DNA of 42,760 nt from the NCBI GenBank assembly GCA_003562845.1, contig PWTL01000008.1:1-42760 (forward strand). Direction: 5' to 3'. The notes under the pieces were generated by a model that was not told the origin of the DNA, did no database searches, and was given only the letters and a program-made list of their open reading frames with translations. Position 1 is the first letter of the stretch, and the number at the start of each line of letters is the position of its first letter. This document shows, piece by piece, positions 24,432 to 32,818 of the stretch. Made by a program: the position numbers and the translations under genes. The stretch comes from Candidatus Acetothermia bacterium (GTDB taxonomy: Bacteria > Bipolaricaulota > Bipolaricaulia > Bipolaricaulales > Bipolaricaulaceae).

Positions 24432-26804
24432 TCAGTTTGGGGCCCCGTGCTCGGTACGGCTGATAATCTCCTCCTGGAGGTCGCGTCCGAGGTCACAGAA
24501 GTAGTCGCTGTAGCCGGCCACCCGCACAAGCAACCCCCGGTGCTCCTCCGGACGAACCTGTGCCTCTCTGAGAACCTGCACGCCAACTACGTTGAACTGG
24601 ACGTGATGGCCGCCCAGAGCGAAGTACCCCCGGACAAGGGCAGCCAGCCGCTCTATCCCCTGTTCACCGGAGAGCGCTTCCGGGGAAAACTTCATGTTGA
24701 GGAGCGTCCCCCCGGTCTTGGCGTGGTCCATCTTCGCCGCCGAGTGCATCACGGCGGTCGGTCCGTTCCTATCGGCACCCTGAACGGGGGAGATCCCTTC
24801 GGAGAGAGGATGCCCCACCCTCCGCCCGTCCGGAGTCGCCCCAGTGAGCGACCCGAAGTGAATGTGGCTGGTCGTGGGGAGCATGTTTATGCGGTAGGTG
24901 CCCCCCCGCGGCGCAGGCCGCTCGTCCACGAGGCGAAAGAACGTCTCGAACGCCTGCCTCATCAGCTCATCCGCCCGCTCGTCATCGTTTCCGTAGCGAG
25001 GGGTCCTGTTCACAAGGAGCTGACGCAGTGGCTCCCGTCCGCGGAAGTCCTCGCGCAAGGCAGCGAGGAGGTCCTTCATCTCCACCACCCCGCGCCGGAA
25101 GACGTGTTCCGCCAGCGCCGACAGGCTGTCGGCCAAGGTGCCGATACCTACCCCTTGGATGTATGTGGTGTTGTATCGAGCACCTCCACTATTGTAGTCC
25201 ACTCCCTTGGCAAGGCAGTCATGTATGAGAAGTGACAGGTATGGTGCCGGCATCTCCGAGGCGAACAGGTCCTGGATCAGCGCATTCCCCCAGATCTTGA
25301 CTTCCAGGGCATGCTGAAGCTGGGCCTCCCATGCGGCCAGCAGTTCCTCAACCGATGAGAACCGCTCAGGATCACCAGTCTTCGGCCCACACTCAACGCC
25401 GGTGTGCGGATCAACGCCGTCGAACAGCGCCAGCTCGAGGGGCTTCACCAAGTTGAGGTACCCAGACAAGATGTACGCCTCCTTGCCGAACGCTCCCGTT
25501 TCCACACAACCACTTGTCCCGCCTTGGCGGGCGTCCTCCAGGCTCTTCCCCTGCCGAAGCAGCTCTTCCACAACGAGGTCGGCGTTGAACAGCGCCGGAA
25601 AGCCGTGGCCCTGGCGTACAACGCGGCACGCTGCCTCAAGGAGCCCCTCCGGGGTGCACCGCGAGAGCTGCAGGTTGAACTGAGGCTGCAGAAGACACAT
25701 CTCCTCGGCCACCTCCAGTATCAGCTCTGACACTTCCCCCGACCCGTCGCTCCCGTCCTTCCGCACCCCTCCCAGGTTGATATTCACGAAGTCGTTGTAC
25801 GTACCGCTCTCGGCGGCCGTCACTCCCACCTTGGGGGGAGCGGGCTGGTTGTTGAACTTGATCCACAGACAAGCCAAGAGTTCCTTGGCGTCGTCCCGCG
25901 TGAGCCGCCCCTCGGCCAGGTCTCGCTGGTAGAAGGGCTCCAAATGCTGGTCCAAATGCCCCGGGCTGAACGCGTCCCAACCGTTGAGCTCCGTGATGAC
26001 CGCCAGATGGTGGAACCAGTACGCCTGCAGTGCCTCCCAGAAGTCGCGCGGAGGATTCGCCGGCACTCGTCGGCACACCTGTGCAATGCGCTGGAGCTCT
26101 CGCTGACGCCCCGGGGCCTGCTCCTCCTGAGAGAGAGTCTCCGCCAAGTCGGCGTGACGCTGCGCCAGCAGCACAGCTGCCTCAGCGGCGATGTCCATGC
26201 CCCTAAGCTGATCGTTCTTCCTCGCCGCAAACGGGTCCCCCTCCCAGTCCAGCGAAGCTCGCCGCCTGGCGATCTCGGACCTGAGGTCCTCCAGCCCCAG
26301 GCGGAATGGCTTGTCATCTGCGGCTGTATGTCCCGGGGCGCGCTGTTCCATGAACTCCGTGAACAACCCCCCCTCGTAAGCTCTCCTCCAGGACTCGCCG
26401 AGTTCCTCGAATAGACGGTCACGCAGTGACCGGCCCCGCCAGTAGGGGATCACCTCTTCTTCGTAAGCCCTCAGGACGTCCGCCGACGCCTCATACCTCG
26501 TCTTCTTGCGGTCGGCCAGCGCCTGCAAGTCATCTAGGCTGTGACAGGTTAGTTCAGGATATGTCGGGCAGGCTTTGGGCGCTGGACCTCGCTCCCCGAC
26601 GATGAGCTCGCGCGGGCCTATGTACAGGCTCTTGTGCCGGCAGATATGCCGGAAGCAGAGCGCCCGCAGAACGGCCGGGCCGTGCTTTCCTGCGTTCTGC
26701 TTGTAGAAACGGGTCACAAGCAATGCACGCTCGGCCGAAACGCTCGGCTGCGCAGTGACTGATCCTTCTCCAAGCAAGCGCACTCGCTCGCGCATCCTGC
26801 TCAC
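24432..26804 (-). CDS. hypD: Glycyl-radical enzyme, trans-4-hydroxy-L-proline dehydratase (HypD type)
   Basis: A 790-aa glycyl-radical enzyme of the pyruvate formate-lyase superfamily. Cys433 and Glu435 in GTSGCVETG mark the dehydratase branch, and Gly764 in RVAGYSDYF carries the radical. His159 (APGHT), Asp277 (GWDAF) and Asp338 (TYNDF) line up, one residue earlier, with the hydroxyproline-binding residues I recall for the Clostridioides difficile enzyme. Long stretches such as GGARYNT, QGVGIGT, TPRYGNDDERAD and RINMLPTT are also shared with it. The reaction is dehydration of hydroxyproline to pyrroline-5-carboxylate. The enzyme is oxygen-sensitive, so the host is anaerobic. The GTG start overlaps the stop of its activase gene. 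No proC is adjacent. Not to be confused with hydrogenase maturation HypD. Confidence 0.88.
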   Translation of the reverse strand: MSRMRERVRLLGEGSVTAQPSVSAERALLVTRFYKQNAGKHGPAVLRALCFRHICRHKSLYIGPRELIVGERGPAPKACPTYPELTCHSLDDLQALADRKKTRYEASADVLRAYEEEVIPYWRGRSLRDRLFEELGESWRRAYEGGLFTEFMEQRAPGHTAADDKPFRLGLEDLRSEIARRRASLDWEGDPFAARKNDQLRGMDIAAEAAVLLAQRHADLAETLSQEEQAPGRQRELQRIAQVCRRVPANPPRDFWEALQAYWFHHLAVITELNGWDAFSPGHLDQHLEPFYQRDLAEGRLTRDDAKELLACLWIKFNNQPAPPKVGVTAAESGTYNDFVNINLGGVRKDGSDGSGEVSELILEVAEEMCLLQPQFNLQLSRCTPEGLLEAACRVVRQGHGFPALFNADLVVEELLRQGKSLEDARQGGTSGCVETGAFGKEAYILSGYLNLVKPLELALFDGVDPHTGVECGPKTGDPERFSSVEELLAAWEAQLQHALEVKIWGNALIQDLFASEMPAPYLSLLIHDCLAKGVDYNSGGARYNTTYIQGVGIGTLADSLSALAEHVFRRGVVEMKDLLAALREDFRGREPLRQLLVNRTPRYGNDDERADELMRQAFETFFRLVDERPAPRGGTYRINMLPTTSHIHFGSLTGATPDGRRVGHPLSEGISPVQGADRNGPTAVMHSAAKMDHAKTGGTLLNMKFSPEALSGEQGIERLAALVRGYFALGGHHVQFNVVGVQVLREAQVRPEEHRGLLVRVAGYSDYFCDLGRDLQEEIISRTEHGAPN

Positions 26805-27742
26805 CCCCCAACTTGCACGTGCAGCCCGGCTCCCCGCAACCGCTCGGCCAGCACTTCCACAGCGGCCGCCTCAGGCGGGGATGCGTCCTGTAAAGGATAG
26901 CCCCGCCCCAGCCGGGCGTACTTGGCGGCGCCCGCCCGGTGATACGGAAGAAGGCACACCAAAGGACGCCGCCGCATTCCCCCGAGAAGACTCGCCAGCT
27001 GTTCTATGGTAGCACGATCGTCGTTGAACCCCGGGATCAGGGGGATTCTGATCCACAGTTTCGCTCCCGCTTCATCTAGTGCATACAGGTTCTCCACGAT
27101 CGGCCTCAGCGGGACTCCGAGAGTCTGCTCATGACGCCTTTCGTCCACATGCTTGATATCCAGGAGCACAAGATCGCACAATCCCGCAGCCCGAAGAACC
27201 ACTTCCTTCGGCGCATATCCCGAGGTATCCACCGCCGTGCGAAGCCCGGCCTCCCGGCAGCCTCGCAGTGCTTGCATTAGGAAGTCGGCCTGCATGAGCG
27301 GTTCGCCTCCGGAGAACGTCACGCCACCGCCCGAGGTCTCAAAGAACACGCGGTCGCGGGCGAGCTCGCGCACAAGCTCGCCAGCACTCACAGTGAATCC
27401 CACGATGGTTCGTGCCCCCGCCGGGCAGACATCGACGCAACGGCCGCATACAGTGCACAAACCGCGGTCGGGCAAGCGGTCGCCCCGCGTCCCGGGGGCA
27501 ATGGCTCCCTCGGGACAAGCCTCAACACAAGCCCCGCATCCTATACAGCGCAAGTGAAGGAACCAGACTTCGCTCTCCGGAGAGACCCCCTCTGGGTTAT
27601 GACACCATGGGCACTGCAGGGGGCATCCCTTCAAGAACACAGTGGTCCGGAGCCCCGGCCCGTCATCCACCGCGCCCCTCTTCACCTCGAACAGCATTCC
27701 TTCCACTGCTTCGTCCGGAATTGCCTTTGCTCCCTGGCCCAT
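26801..27742 (-). CDS. Glycyl-radical enzyme activase (radical SAM) for HypD
   Basis: A 313-aa radical-SAM protein that installs the glycyl radical on the neighbouring enzyme. The SAM cluster motif is CPLQCPWC (CxxxCxxC). It is followed by two ferredoxin-type clusters, CIGCGACVEACPEG and CTVCGRCVDVCPAG, as in activases of dehydratase-type glycyl-radical enzymes. FSGGEPLMQ and DTSGYAPKEV are usual family stretches. The start is ATG 27742 with GGAGG three bases upstream of AAA-ATG; the 643-aa track ORF extends this frame back through an antisense region of the next gene and is not real. The stop overlaps the hypD start by 4 bp. Confidence 0.93.
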   Translation of the reverse strand: MGQGAKAIPDEAVEGMLFEVKRGAVDDGPGLRTTVFLKGCPLQCPWCHNPEGVSPESEVWFLHLRCIGCGACVEACPEGAIAPGTRGDRLPDRGLCTVCGRCVDVCPAGARTIVGFTVSAGELVRELARDRVFFETSGGGVTFSGGEPLMQADFLMQALRGCREAGLRTAVDTSGYAPKEVVLRAAGLCDLVLLDIKHVDERRHEQTLGVPLRPIVENLYALDEAGAKLWIRIPLIPGFNDDRATIEQLASLLGGMRRRPLVCLLPYHRAGAAKYARLGRGYPLQDASPPEAAAVEVLAERLRGAGLHVQVGG

Positions 27743-27880
27743 TTTCCTCCATTCACCAGTACAGCATACTCCCCAGAGCTGCGCACCGGACAGGGTGCTC
27801 GTAGCGTTTCTCATCTGCCCGTGTGTGGTTGTAGTATTGGGGGATTGAACACAGTCTCGCAAGGAGAGTGAGGCGTCCTG

Positions 27881-29749
27881 ATGACGAACAAGAGCCCGGA
27901 TCTGGTAATGAAGAGGCGCTGGCTGTTCACGGCGATCATGTGCGCGGTTGTGGCTTTGGCGTTTTCCCCTCGAGAAAGCGCAGAGGCGGCAGAACAAAGC
28001 GCTGAGCTCTACTTCACCATCCTGCACACCAACGACGAACACTCCGCCCTGCTTCCCCACTCCCCTGCTGTGGACTACCACCAAGAGAAAGAGGACTCCA
28101 CGGTTGGTGGGCTCGCACGCTTGGCCACCGCAATCGAAGGCATCAGGAATGCCAAGACAGAGGAGAATGAGCCGGTGCTTCTGTTCAACGCTGGCGACTT
28201 CCTGGGGGGGAGCGCCTTCGGTTGGCTCGCCCCCCAAGGGCACTCCGCAGAACTCTCCCTGCTGCAGGCCATGGGCTACGATGCAGTAGCCATCGGAAAT
28301 CACGAGTATGACTATGGTCCCGATGTCCTCGCCCAGTACTTGGACGGAGCGGGCTACCCGGACGCCCACGAGGACATGCTGCTCCTGGCCACCAACACTC
28401 TGCCCCCTGATGATCACCCTCTGGCAGCCAAGGGACTGTTCCGCCGCACGGGCCTTTTCAAACTGGAGAACGGTCTTACAGTGGGGGTGTTCGGGCTGAT
28501 CGGCAAGGATGCCATCGAGGTGACCCACGACACAGGCAGGCTGGAATTCCTGGATCAGCATCAGGAAGCGCAACGGGCAACTGCTCAGCTGAAGGACGCG
28601 GGAGCCGACGTCATAGTGGCGATCACCCATTCCGGCGTCGAGGAGGACAAAGCCCTGGCCCTGGCGGTGCCCGAGATCGACGTGATCATAGGCGGACACT
28701 CCCACGACGCCCTCCAAGAGCCTGTCGAACAAGGGGACACCCTCATCGTCCAGGCGGGTTCACTTGGACGCCATTTGGGGCGGTTGGAGTTAGCGTACAA
28801 CCCCGAGACCGGCAGGACCCGCACGCGCAACCACGAAGGAGATCACACGTTCTTGATCCCCATCGATGGGCGGTTCGCACCCCATCCGAAGATCGAATCA
28901 ATTGTGCGAGAGTACACTACGCTTCTGAACACCTACATCAGCGAGGTGACCGGCGGAGACTTCGACGACATCATGGCTACAGTGGCTCTGTCAGAGTTCG
29001 TTCTGCCCAACCACCCTCCTCTCAAGGAAACCCCCATGGCCAACTTCGTCACCGACGCCATGCGGCTGGTAACCGAGGAGTTGACCGGAGAGAAGGTGCA
29101 TGTCGCCATTCAGGCAAACGGCAGTATCCGAGACAGCATAATTCCCGGATCGTTGGAGCACTCTGAGGGCGAAGTGTCTTTCTACGACATTGCCGAGGTG
29201 GTCGGGCTAGGCTACGGCGGAGACGGACACGCGGGGTACCCCATTGTCTCTGCCTACCTCACCGGCGAAGAACTGTACCGCCTCCTGTACGTAGCGGTGG
29301 CGCTGGAGGTTTTCATGGGGGACAGCTACTTCCTGCAATTCTCCGGGCTGCGTTTCCGCTACCGGCCGGCTGCTTTGTCGGTGATCGCCGGCGAGCTGTA
29401 CACGGGCGAGGGTGTCCAGCCGGCGGACGGGAGTGAAGGTTTTGTCTCCTTAAGGCGTGGCGATCGAGATCTGTACCACGTCGTGACAGACGCTTACGTT
29501 TACTCGTTCCTCCCTCTGGCCGCAGAACTCCTTCCTCACCTCACTATCTCTCCCAAGAACGCCGCCGGTGAACCTATCCCTCCGGAGAGGATGCACGAGC
29601 TCTTCGTCCGCCACGACGACGCCCGGGAGCTGAAGGTCTGGGAGACGGTCATCACCTACGCTGCCAACCAGCCCCCTTCCGAGGTAGGGATACCCCAGAT
29701 CCCCGACTACCACGCGGACACCTCCGGGCGCATCGTCCCCGAGAGGTAG
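27881..29749 (+). CDS. Secreted 5'-nucleotidase / cyclic phosphodiesterase family protein
   Basis: A 622-aa exported metallophosphoesterase of the UshA/YfkN family. A signal peptide covers about residues 10-36 (KRRWLFTAIMCAVVALAF...AEA). The metal-binding motifs are in order: LHTNDEHSALLP, NAGDFLGGS, GNHEYDYG and IGGHSHD. The C-terminal nucleotide-recognition domain follows (NGSIRDSIIPG, TGEELYRLLY). Family members release phosphate from nucleotides outside the cell, so it could feed the PiT permease nearby; that link is inference. Divergent from the hypD activase with a 138-bp gap. Confidence 0.9.
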   Translation: MTNKSPDLVMKRRWLFTAIMCAVVALAFSPRESAEAAEQSAELYFTILHTNDEHSALLPHSPAVDYHQEKEDSTVGGLARLATAIEGIRNAKTEENEPVLLFNAGDFLGGSAFGWLAPQGHSAELSLLQAMGYDAVAIGNHEYDYGPDVLAQYLDGAGYPDAHEDMLLLATNTLPPDDHPLAAKGLFRRTGLFKLENGLTVGVFGLIGKDAIEVTHDTGRLEFLDQHQEAQRATAQLKDAGADVIVAITHSGVEEDKALALAVPEIDVIIGGHSHDALQEPVEQGDTLIVQAGSLGRHLGRLELAYNPETGRTRTRNHEGDHTFLIPIDGRFAPHPKIESIVREYTTLLNTYISEVTGGDFDDIMATVALSEFVLPNHPPLKETPMANFVTDAMRLVTEELTGEKVHVAIQANGSIRDSIIPGSLEHSEGEVSFYDIAEVVGLGYGGDGHAGYPIVSAYLTGEELYRLLYVAVALEVFMGDSYFLQFSGLRFRYRPAALSVIAGELYTGEGVQPADGSEGFVSLRRGDRDLYHVVTDAYVYSFLPLAAELLPHLTISPKNAAGEPIPPERMHELFVRHDDARELKVWETVITYAANQPPSEVGIPQIPDYHADTSGRIVPER

Positions 29750-29771
29750 GGGCAAACGCTGGAGGAGAGCT

Positions 29772-30509
29772 TCACACAATCCAGCGGCGTCGTATGTTGC
29801 GCAGACTCACGAGGAACAGGACTGCACAGAAAGCGGCCAGCACTCCGAAATTCAGCGCGAGCGGGAGGGCCTGCTGTGTGCCAACGGCACCGTGCAGTAT
29901 GTCTACCCCGTAGGTGAGGGGAAGCGCATAGGACAGCGGGCGCAAGAACAAAGGAAGGCTGGCGATGGGAAAGAACAGGCCACAGAGGAAGACCATAGGG
30001 AACCGCAAGAAATTGGAGAAAGTCTGCGCTTCGAACACCTCGCTCACCGACACGGCGATAAACAGCCCGAGGAAGGTGGAGGTCACAGCGATGAGGACCA
30101 CAGCCGGGGCAAGGGCTGCCCAGTTTACGCTGGATACATCTGCCAACAGCGCCGCCAAGCCGATGGGCACGAGCGCGTTGGCCGTTCCGAACATGATGGC
30201 TCCGGCTGTCTTGGCGAGCATCAACAGCTCGAGCGGTAACGGCGCCAACAGGAGCCGCTCAAAGGACCGGTGACGTTTCTCGAAGGTGACCGTGACTGCG
30301 AGCATGGAGGTCGTCCCGAACAAAACAGAGATCGCCACAACACCCGGGAGTAGCTCGAGCACGCTGTCCATACCCCGGCCGGAGCGGATGAAGAACATGC
30401 CCGTCCAAGCAATGGGAAAGATGAGCCCCCAGCTAATGTTGGGCGGCTTGAGGTAGTAAGCGCGCAGGTCCTTGACGATAACGGCCCAGAAGGCGATCCA
30501 CCGAGTCAT
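29772..30509 (-). CDS. ABC-2 type exporter permease
   Basis: A 245-aa membrane protein with about six hydrophobic segments and the ABC-2 signature region near the C-terminus (LCGLFFPIASLPLFLRPLSYALPLTYGVDILHG). The N-terminal cytoplasmic part has KRHRSFERLLLAPLP, usual for these permeases. It overlaps the ATPase gene by four bases and forms an exporter with it. The substrate is unknown. Confidence 0.9.
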   Translation of the reverse strand: MTRWIAFWAVIVKDLRAYYLKPPNISWGLIFPIAWTGMFFIRSGRGMDSVLELLPGVVAISVLFGTTSMLAVTVTFEKRHRSFERLLLAPLPLELLMLAKTAGAIMFGTANALVPIGLAALLADVSSVNWAALAPAVVLIAVTSTFLGLFIAVSVSEVFEAQTFSNFLRFPMVFLCGLFFPIASLPLFLRPLSYALPLTYGVDILHGAVGTQQALPLALNFGVLAAFCAVLFLVSLRNIRRRWIV

Positions 30510-31480
30510 GAGGTTCCCCCCGCGTGGTTCCTGTTTCCCCCCATGCCCTCCTTTTCTATACCGGTTATCTCTACGAAAACGTCCTCAAGAGAAGGGCGAA
30601 CAGCTCGCGCCTCGACCACCGTCAACCCCTGCTCCTCCAGAAACTTCACAATTGGGCCGATGCGCACCGGCGTGGATGCCGTAACGCGGAGCCTGTCCAC
30701 GGCCCATTCGCAGCGCGCCTCGGGAAGCGAAGCCCTCAGCTCGCCTATGTTGGGACGGGGCCCCCCGCTCACCACGAACTCCAGCACATGTTTCCCCGCA
30801 ACGGGACGCATCAACTCCTCCACCGTGTCCAGCCGGACGACTACTCCCTCTACCAAGAACGCGATTCGCTCGCACAGGCGCTCCGCCTCTTCAATGTAGT
30901 GTGTAGTGAGGAGTACAGTGGTGCCTTGATGATTAAGGGTGGAGACGAGCTGGCGAATTTGCCGGGCGCTGGCGACGTCAATCCCAGTCGTGGGCTCGTC
31001 CAGGAACAGAATGCTGGGTAGATGGACTATTCCTGCTGCAATGGTCAGTTTACGCTTCATGCCTTTGGAATATGTGGAAAACTTGCGGTCGGCCGCCTCG
31101 GTCAGACCGAACTGAGAGAGGAGTTCGTCGGCCCGTGTGCGGCGCGCCCTCTTGCGCATCCCGTAGAGCGCTCCGCAGAATCGCAGGTTCTCCCGTCCGG
31201 AGAGCTCCGGATACAGGTTGCTCTCGTCCGGAACAACACCTAACAGGTACTGAGCGGCTTTCGGACGGTCAGTGCAGTCGACACCCCCGACATACATTCG
31301 GCCCCTGTCGGGCCTGGCCAGCCCGGTCAGCAGGTTGATCGTGGTCGTCTTTCCCGCACCGTTGGGCCCCAGGAGCCCGAACAGTTCGCCGGAACCGATC
31401 TGAAAGCTGATGCCGTCCACAGCGGACACCTCTCCAAAGCGCTTGGCCAGGTCTTCTACGACAACTGCGTCAACTGCCAT
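30506..31480 (-). CDS. ABC exporter ATP-binding protein
   Basis: A 324-aa ATPase with Walker A GPNGAGKTT, a Q-loop, the signature YSKGMKRKLTIA, Walker B LFLDEPTTGID and the H-loop TTHYIEEAERLCERI. The C-terminal 90 residues form the DrrA/CcmA-like extra domain. It is the usual partner of ABC-2 permeases for drugs, lipids or polysaccharides. It begins with MAVDAVVVEDLAKRFGEVSAVDG; GGGAG lies upstream of the ATG. Confidence 0.93.
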   Translation of the reverse strand: MAVDAVVVEDLAKRFGEVSAVDGISFQIGSGELFGLLGPNGAGKTTTINLLTGLARPDRGRMYVGGVDCTDRPKAAQYLLGVVPDESNLYPELSGRENLRFCGALYGMRKRARRTRADELLSQFGLTEAADRKFSTYSKGMKRKLTIAAGIVHLPSILFLDEPTTGIDVASARQIRQLVSTLNHQGTTVLLTTHYIEEAERLCERIAFLVEGVVVRLDTVEELMRPVAGKHVLEFVVSGGPRPNIGELRASLPEARCEWAVDRLRVTASTPVRIGPIVKFLEEQGLTVVEARAVRPSLEDVFVEITGIEKEGMGGNRNHAGGTS

Positions 31481-31585
31481 GCAACTCCCGTCCTTCCGCT
31501 TCCCACGCCCTATACCCAGCGGAGTGCCCCCGCCGTCCGATCAGCAGGGTGTTCTCCTCTTGCGCCCCTGTGCGTTAGGATAAGC

Positions 31586-31624
31586 GCGGGCCCCGAGGAA
31601 GGCAGCGCTCCGCTCGGGGCCCGC
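31586..31624 (-). terminator. Hairpin after the ArsR / 43-aa gene pair
   Basis: A perfect 12-bp inverted repeat, GCGGGCCCCGAG and CTCGGGGCCCGC with a 15-nt loop, 26 bp beyond the stop of the 43-aa gene. The following minus-strand bases (GCTTATCCT) are only weakly T-rich. Confidence 0.6.
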
Positions 31625-31649
31625 CTGTAGATCCAGAAGCAGTACAAGC

Positions 31650-31781
31650 CTACTTCTCCTGCTTCACGCAAGGATGGCTCTTGTCGGAGCCGTGGCACTT
31701 CTCTATTTGCTCGGGAGTGCACTCACTGGGCTTCCCCTTAAGGCTCTCCGGCTTCTGACAGCCTTTCTTGTCCACACTCAT
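31650..31781 (-). CDS. 43-aa cysteine-rich protein (not in the ORF track)
   Basis: Starts MSVDKKGCQKPESLKGKPSE and ends HPCVKQEK, with four cysteines (8, 21, 29, 38) and a KCHG motif. AAGGAGGTGG stands four bases before the ATG, the strongest ribosome-binding site in this region. The spacing of Cys and His suggests a metal- or Fe-S-binding peptide. Similar tiny proteins beside ArsR-family genes are familiar to me from anaerobes, but I know of no assigned function. The 5' end overlaps the ArsR gene by 44 nt in another frame, so translation is likely coupled. Confidence 0.75.
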   Translation of the reverse strand: MSVDKKGCQKPESLKGKPSECTPEQIEKCHGSDKSHPCVKQEK

Positions 31782-32133
31782 GGTCCACCTCCTTTCGTTT
31801 TCTGGCACAGGATGCAGCCGTAGTCGACGGCTCCTGCAGTTCCCGAAACAGCGAGTCCACTGCGGCCCACCACTGGCTGAGGGCCTCGTTGTTCAGGCTA
31901 TAGTGGACGAAGTGCCCCTGCCTGTTTGCCGTAACCAGCTCCAGGTCGCGGAGCACGCGCAGGTGTTGGGAGACCGCGGCAGCAGTAATCCCTAAGGAGC
32001 GGCCTAATGCCCCCACACACATGGACCTTCCCCTCAACAGCAAGAGCATCCGCACCCGTGTATCCACAGACAGCGCCCTGAACAGCCGCGCCTGCTGTTC
32101 CACTCCCGCTGGTCCCAGGCCGAAATTAAGCAT
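31738..32133 (-). CDS. ArsR-family transcriptional regulator
   Basis: A 131-aa winged-helix protein: LFRALSVDTRVRMLLLL, then the recognition helix region VGALGRSLGITAAAVSQHLRVLRDLELV and the wing TANRQGHFVHYSLN. The extra C-terminal tail (SCARKRKEVDHECGQ) has two cysteines; a metal or redox signal is possible, but the classical ELCVCD motif is missing (SMCVGALG is at that place). The start is the ATG at 32133, because a promoter ends just before it; the track's longer version has no support. No Shine-Dalgarno is seen, so leaderless translation is likely. It probably controls itself and the 43-aa gene. Confidence 0.85.
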   Translation of the reverse strand: MLNFGLGPAGVEQQARLFRALSVDTRVRMLLLLRGRSMCVGALGRSLGITAAAVSQHLRVLRDLELVTANRQGHFVHYSLNNEALSQWWAAVDSLFRELQEPSTTAASCARKRKEVDHECGQERLSEAGEP

Positions 32134-32143
32134 CTGCGCATAT

Positions 32144-32172
32144 ACTTTAGCACTCGCCCCGCACCTGGTCAA
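32144..32172 (-). promoter_or_regulatory. Promoter of arsR / 43-aa operon
   Basis: Minus-strand TTGACC (32172-32167), 17-bp spacer, TAAAGT (32149-32144), ten bases before the ATG. An overlapping TATATG is an alternative -10. Confidence 0.6.
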
Positions 32173-32291
32173 GCGCCGTCTTCCCCGACCGCGCCTTCGT
32201 GGCTGGGAGGTGTTCGCCAACCACACTGTCCACGCATGCACGCCACGATGACTGTCGCTTGTGCGTGTTCTTGTCGAGTCACTGCCCCGGC

Positions 32292-32297
32292 TATACT
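32292..32297 (+). promoter_or_regulatory. -10 element of the DUF134 gene, leaderless start predicted
   Basis: TATACT lies six bases before the ATG at 32304 and no ribosome-binding site is present. A weak -35 (TTCTTG, 18-bp spacer) may apply. Confidence 0.5.
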
Positions 32298-32303
32298 TGC
32301 CCC

Positions 32304-32654
32304 ATGCCTCGTCCTCCGAAGCGGCGCTGGTGCCAGGGGAAGCCCCCGCAAGAGGTGTTCAAACCAGCTGGTCTACCCATGGCCGAATTGGAGCGGGTGG
32401 TACTCCATCTGGACGAGCTGGAGGCCCTACGTCTGTGCGACCAGCTCGACCTGGACCAGGAACAGGCCGGCGTGCGCATGGGAATCTCCCGCGGAATCGT
32501 ACAGCGCCTCCTGGCTAGCGCGCGGCACAAAGTGGCAGACGCGTTGGTGAGCGGGAAAGCCTTGGCAATAATCCGACCTGATCACGTGGAGCTTCATCCG
32601 CACTATGGCCGGCATCGGCACGGGCAGGGCATGGCTGACAAGCAGGGCGAATGA
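32304..32654 (+). CDS. DUF134 family DNA-binding protein
   Basis: A 116-aa protein of the DUF134 family. It starts with MPRPPKRRWC, has LDELEALRLCDQLDLDQEQAGVRMGISRGIVQRLLASAR, a sigma-70 region 4-like helix-turn-helix, and ends in a histidine-rich tail (HPHYGRHRHGQG) that may bind metal. In many anaerobes and archaea DUF134 genes stand next to NifX-like and Mrp-like genes; here that cluster starts 2.3 kb away, so it is a candidate regulator of it. Divergent from arsR. Confidence 0.88.
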   Translation: MPRPPKRRWCQGKPPQEVFKPAGLPMAELERVVLHLDELEALRLCDQLDLDQEQAGVRMGISRGIVQRLLASARHKVADALVSGKALAIIRPDHVELHPHYGRHRHGQGMADKQGE

Positions 32655-32818
32655 ACGCCCGCCGCGGCCTGGCCTCCTTCCCCGGACCCAACCAGAAGCG
32701 CTGACAAGCTTGGTGCCCCCTTGCCCACATAGCGCACAGCGTTCTGCTCGAAGCCAAAGACGGCGACCGAGTCTGCCAATACTGGACCTGACTTGCCCGA
32801 CCTGTTAGGCGCGACCCC

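Noticed and set aside
27743-28732. 643-aa ORF 26801-28732 as one protein
   Set aside because: Only the part from 27742 on is the radical-SAM activase with a good ribosome-binding site; the N-terminal 330 residues are antisense to the 5'-nucleotidase gene.
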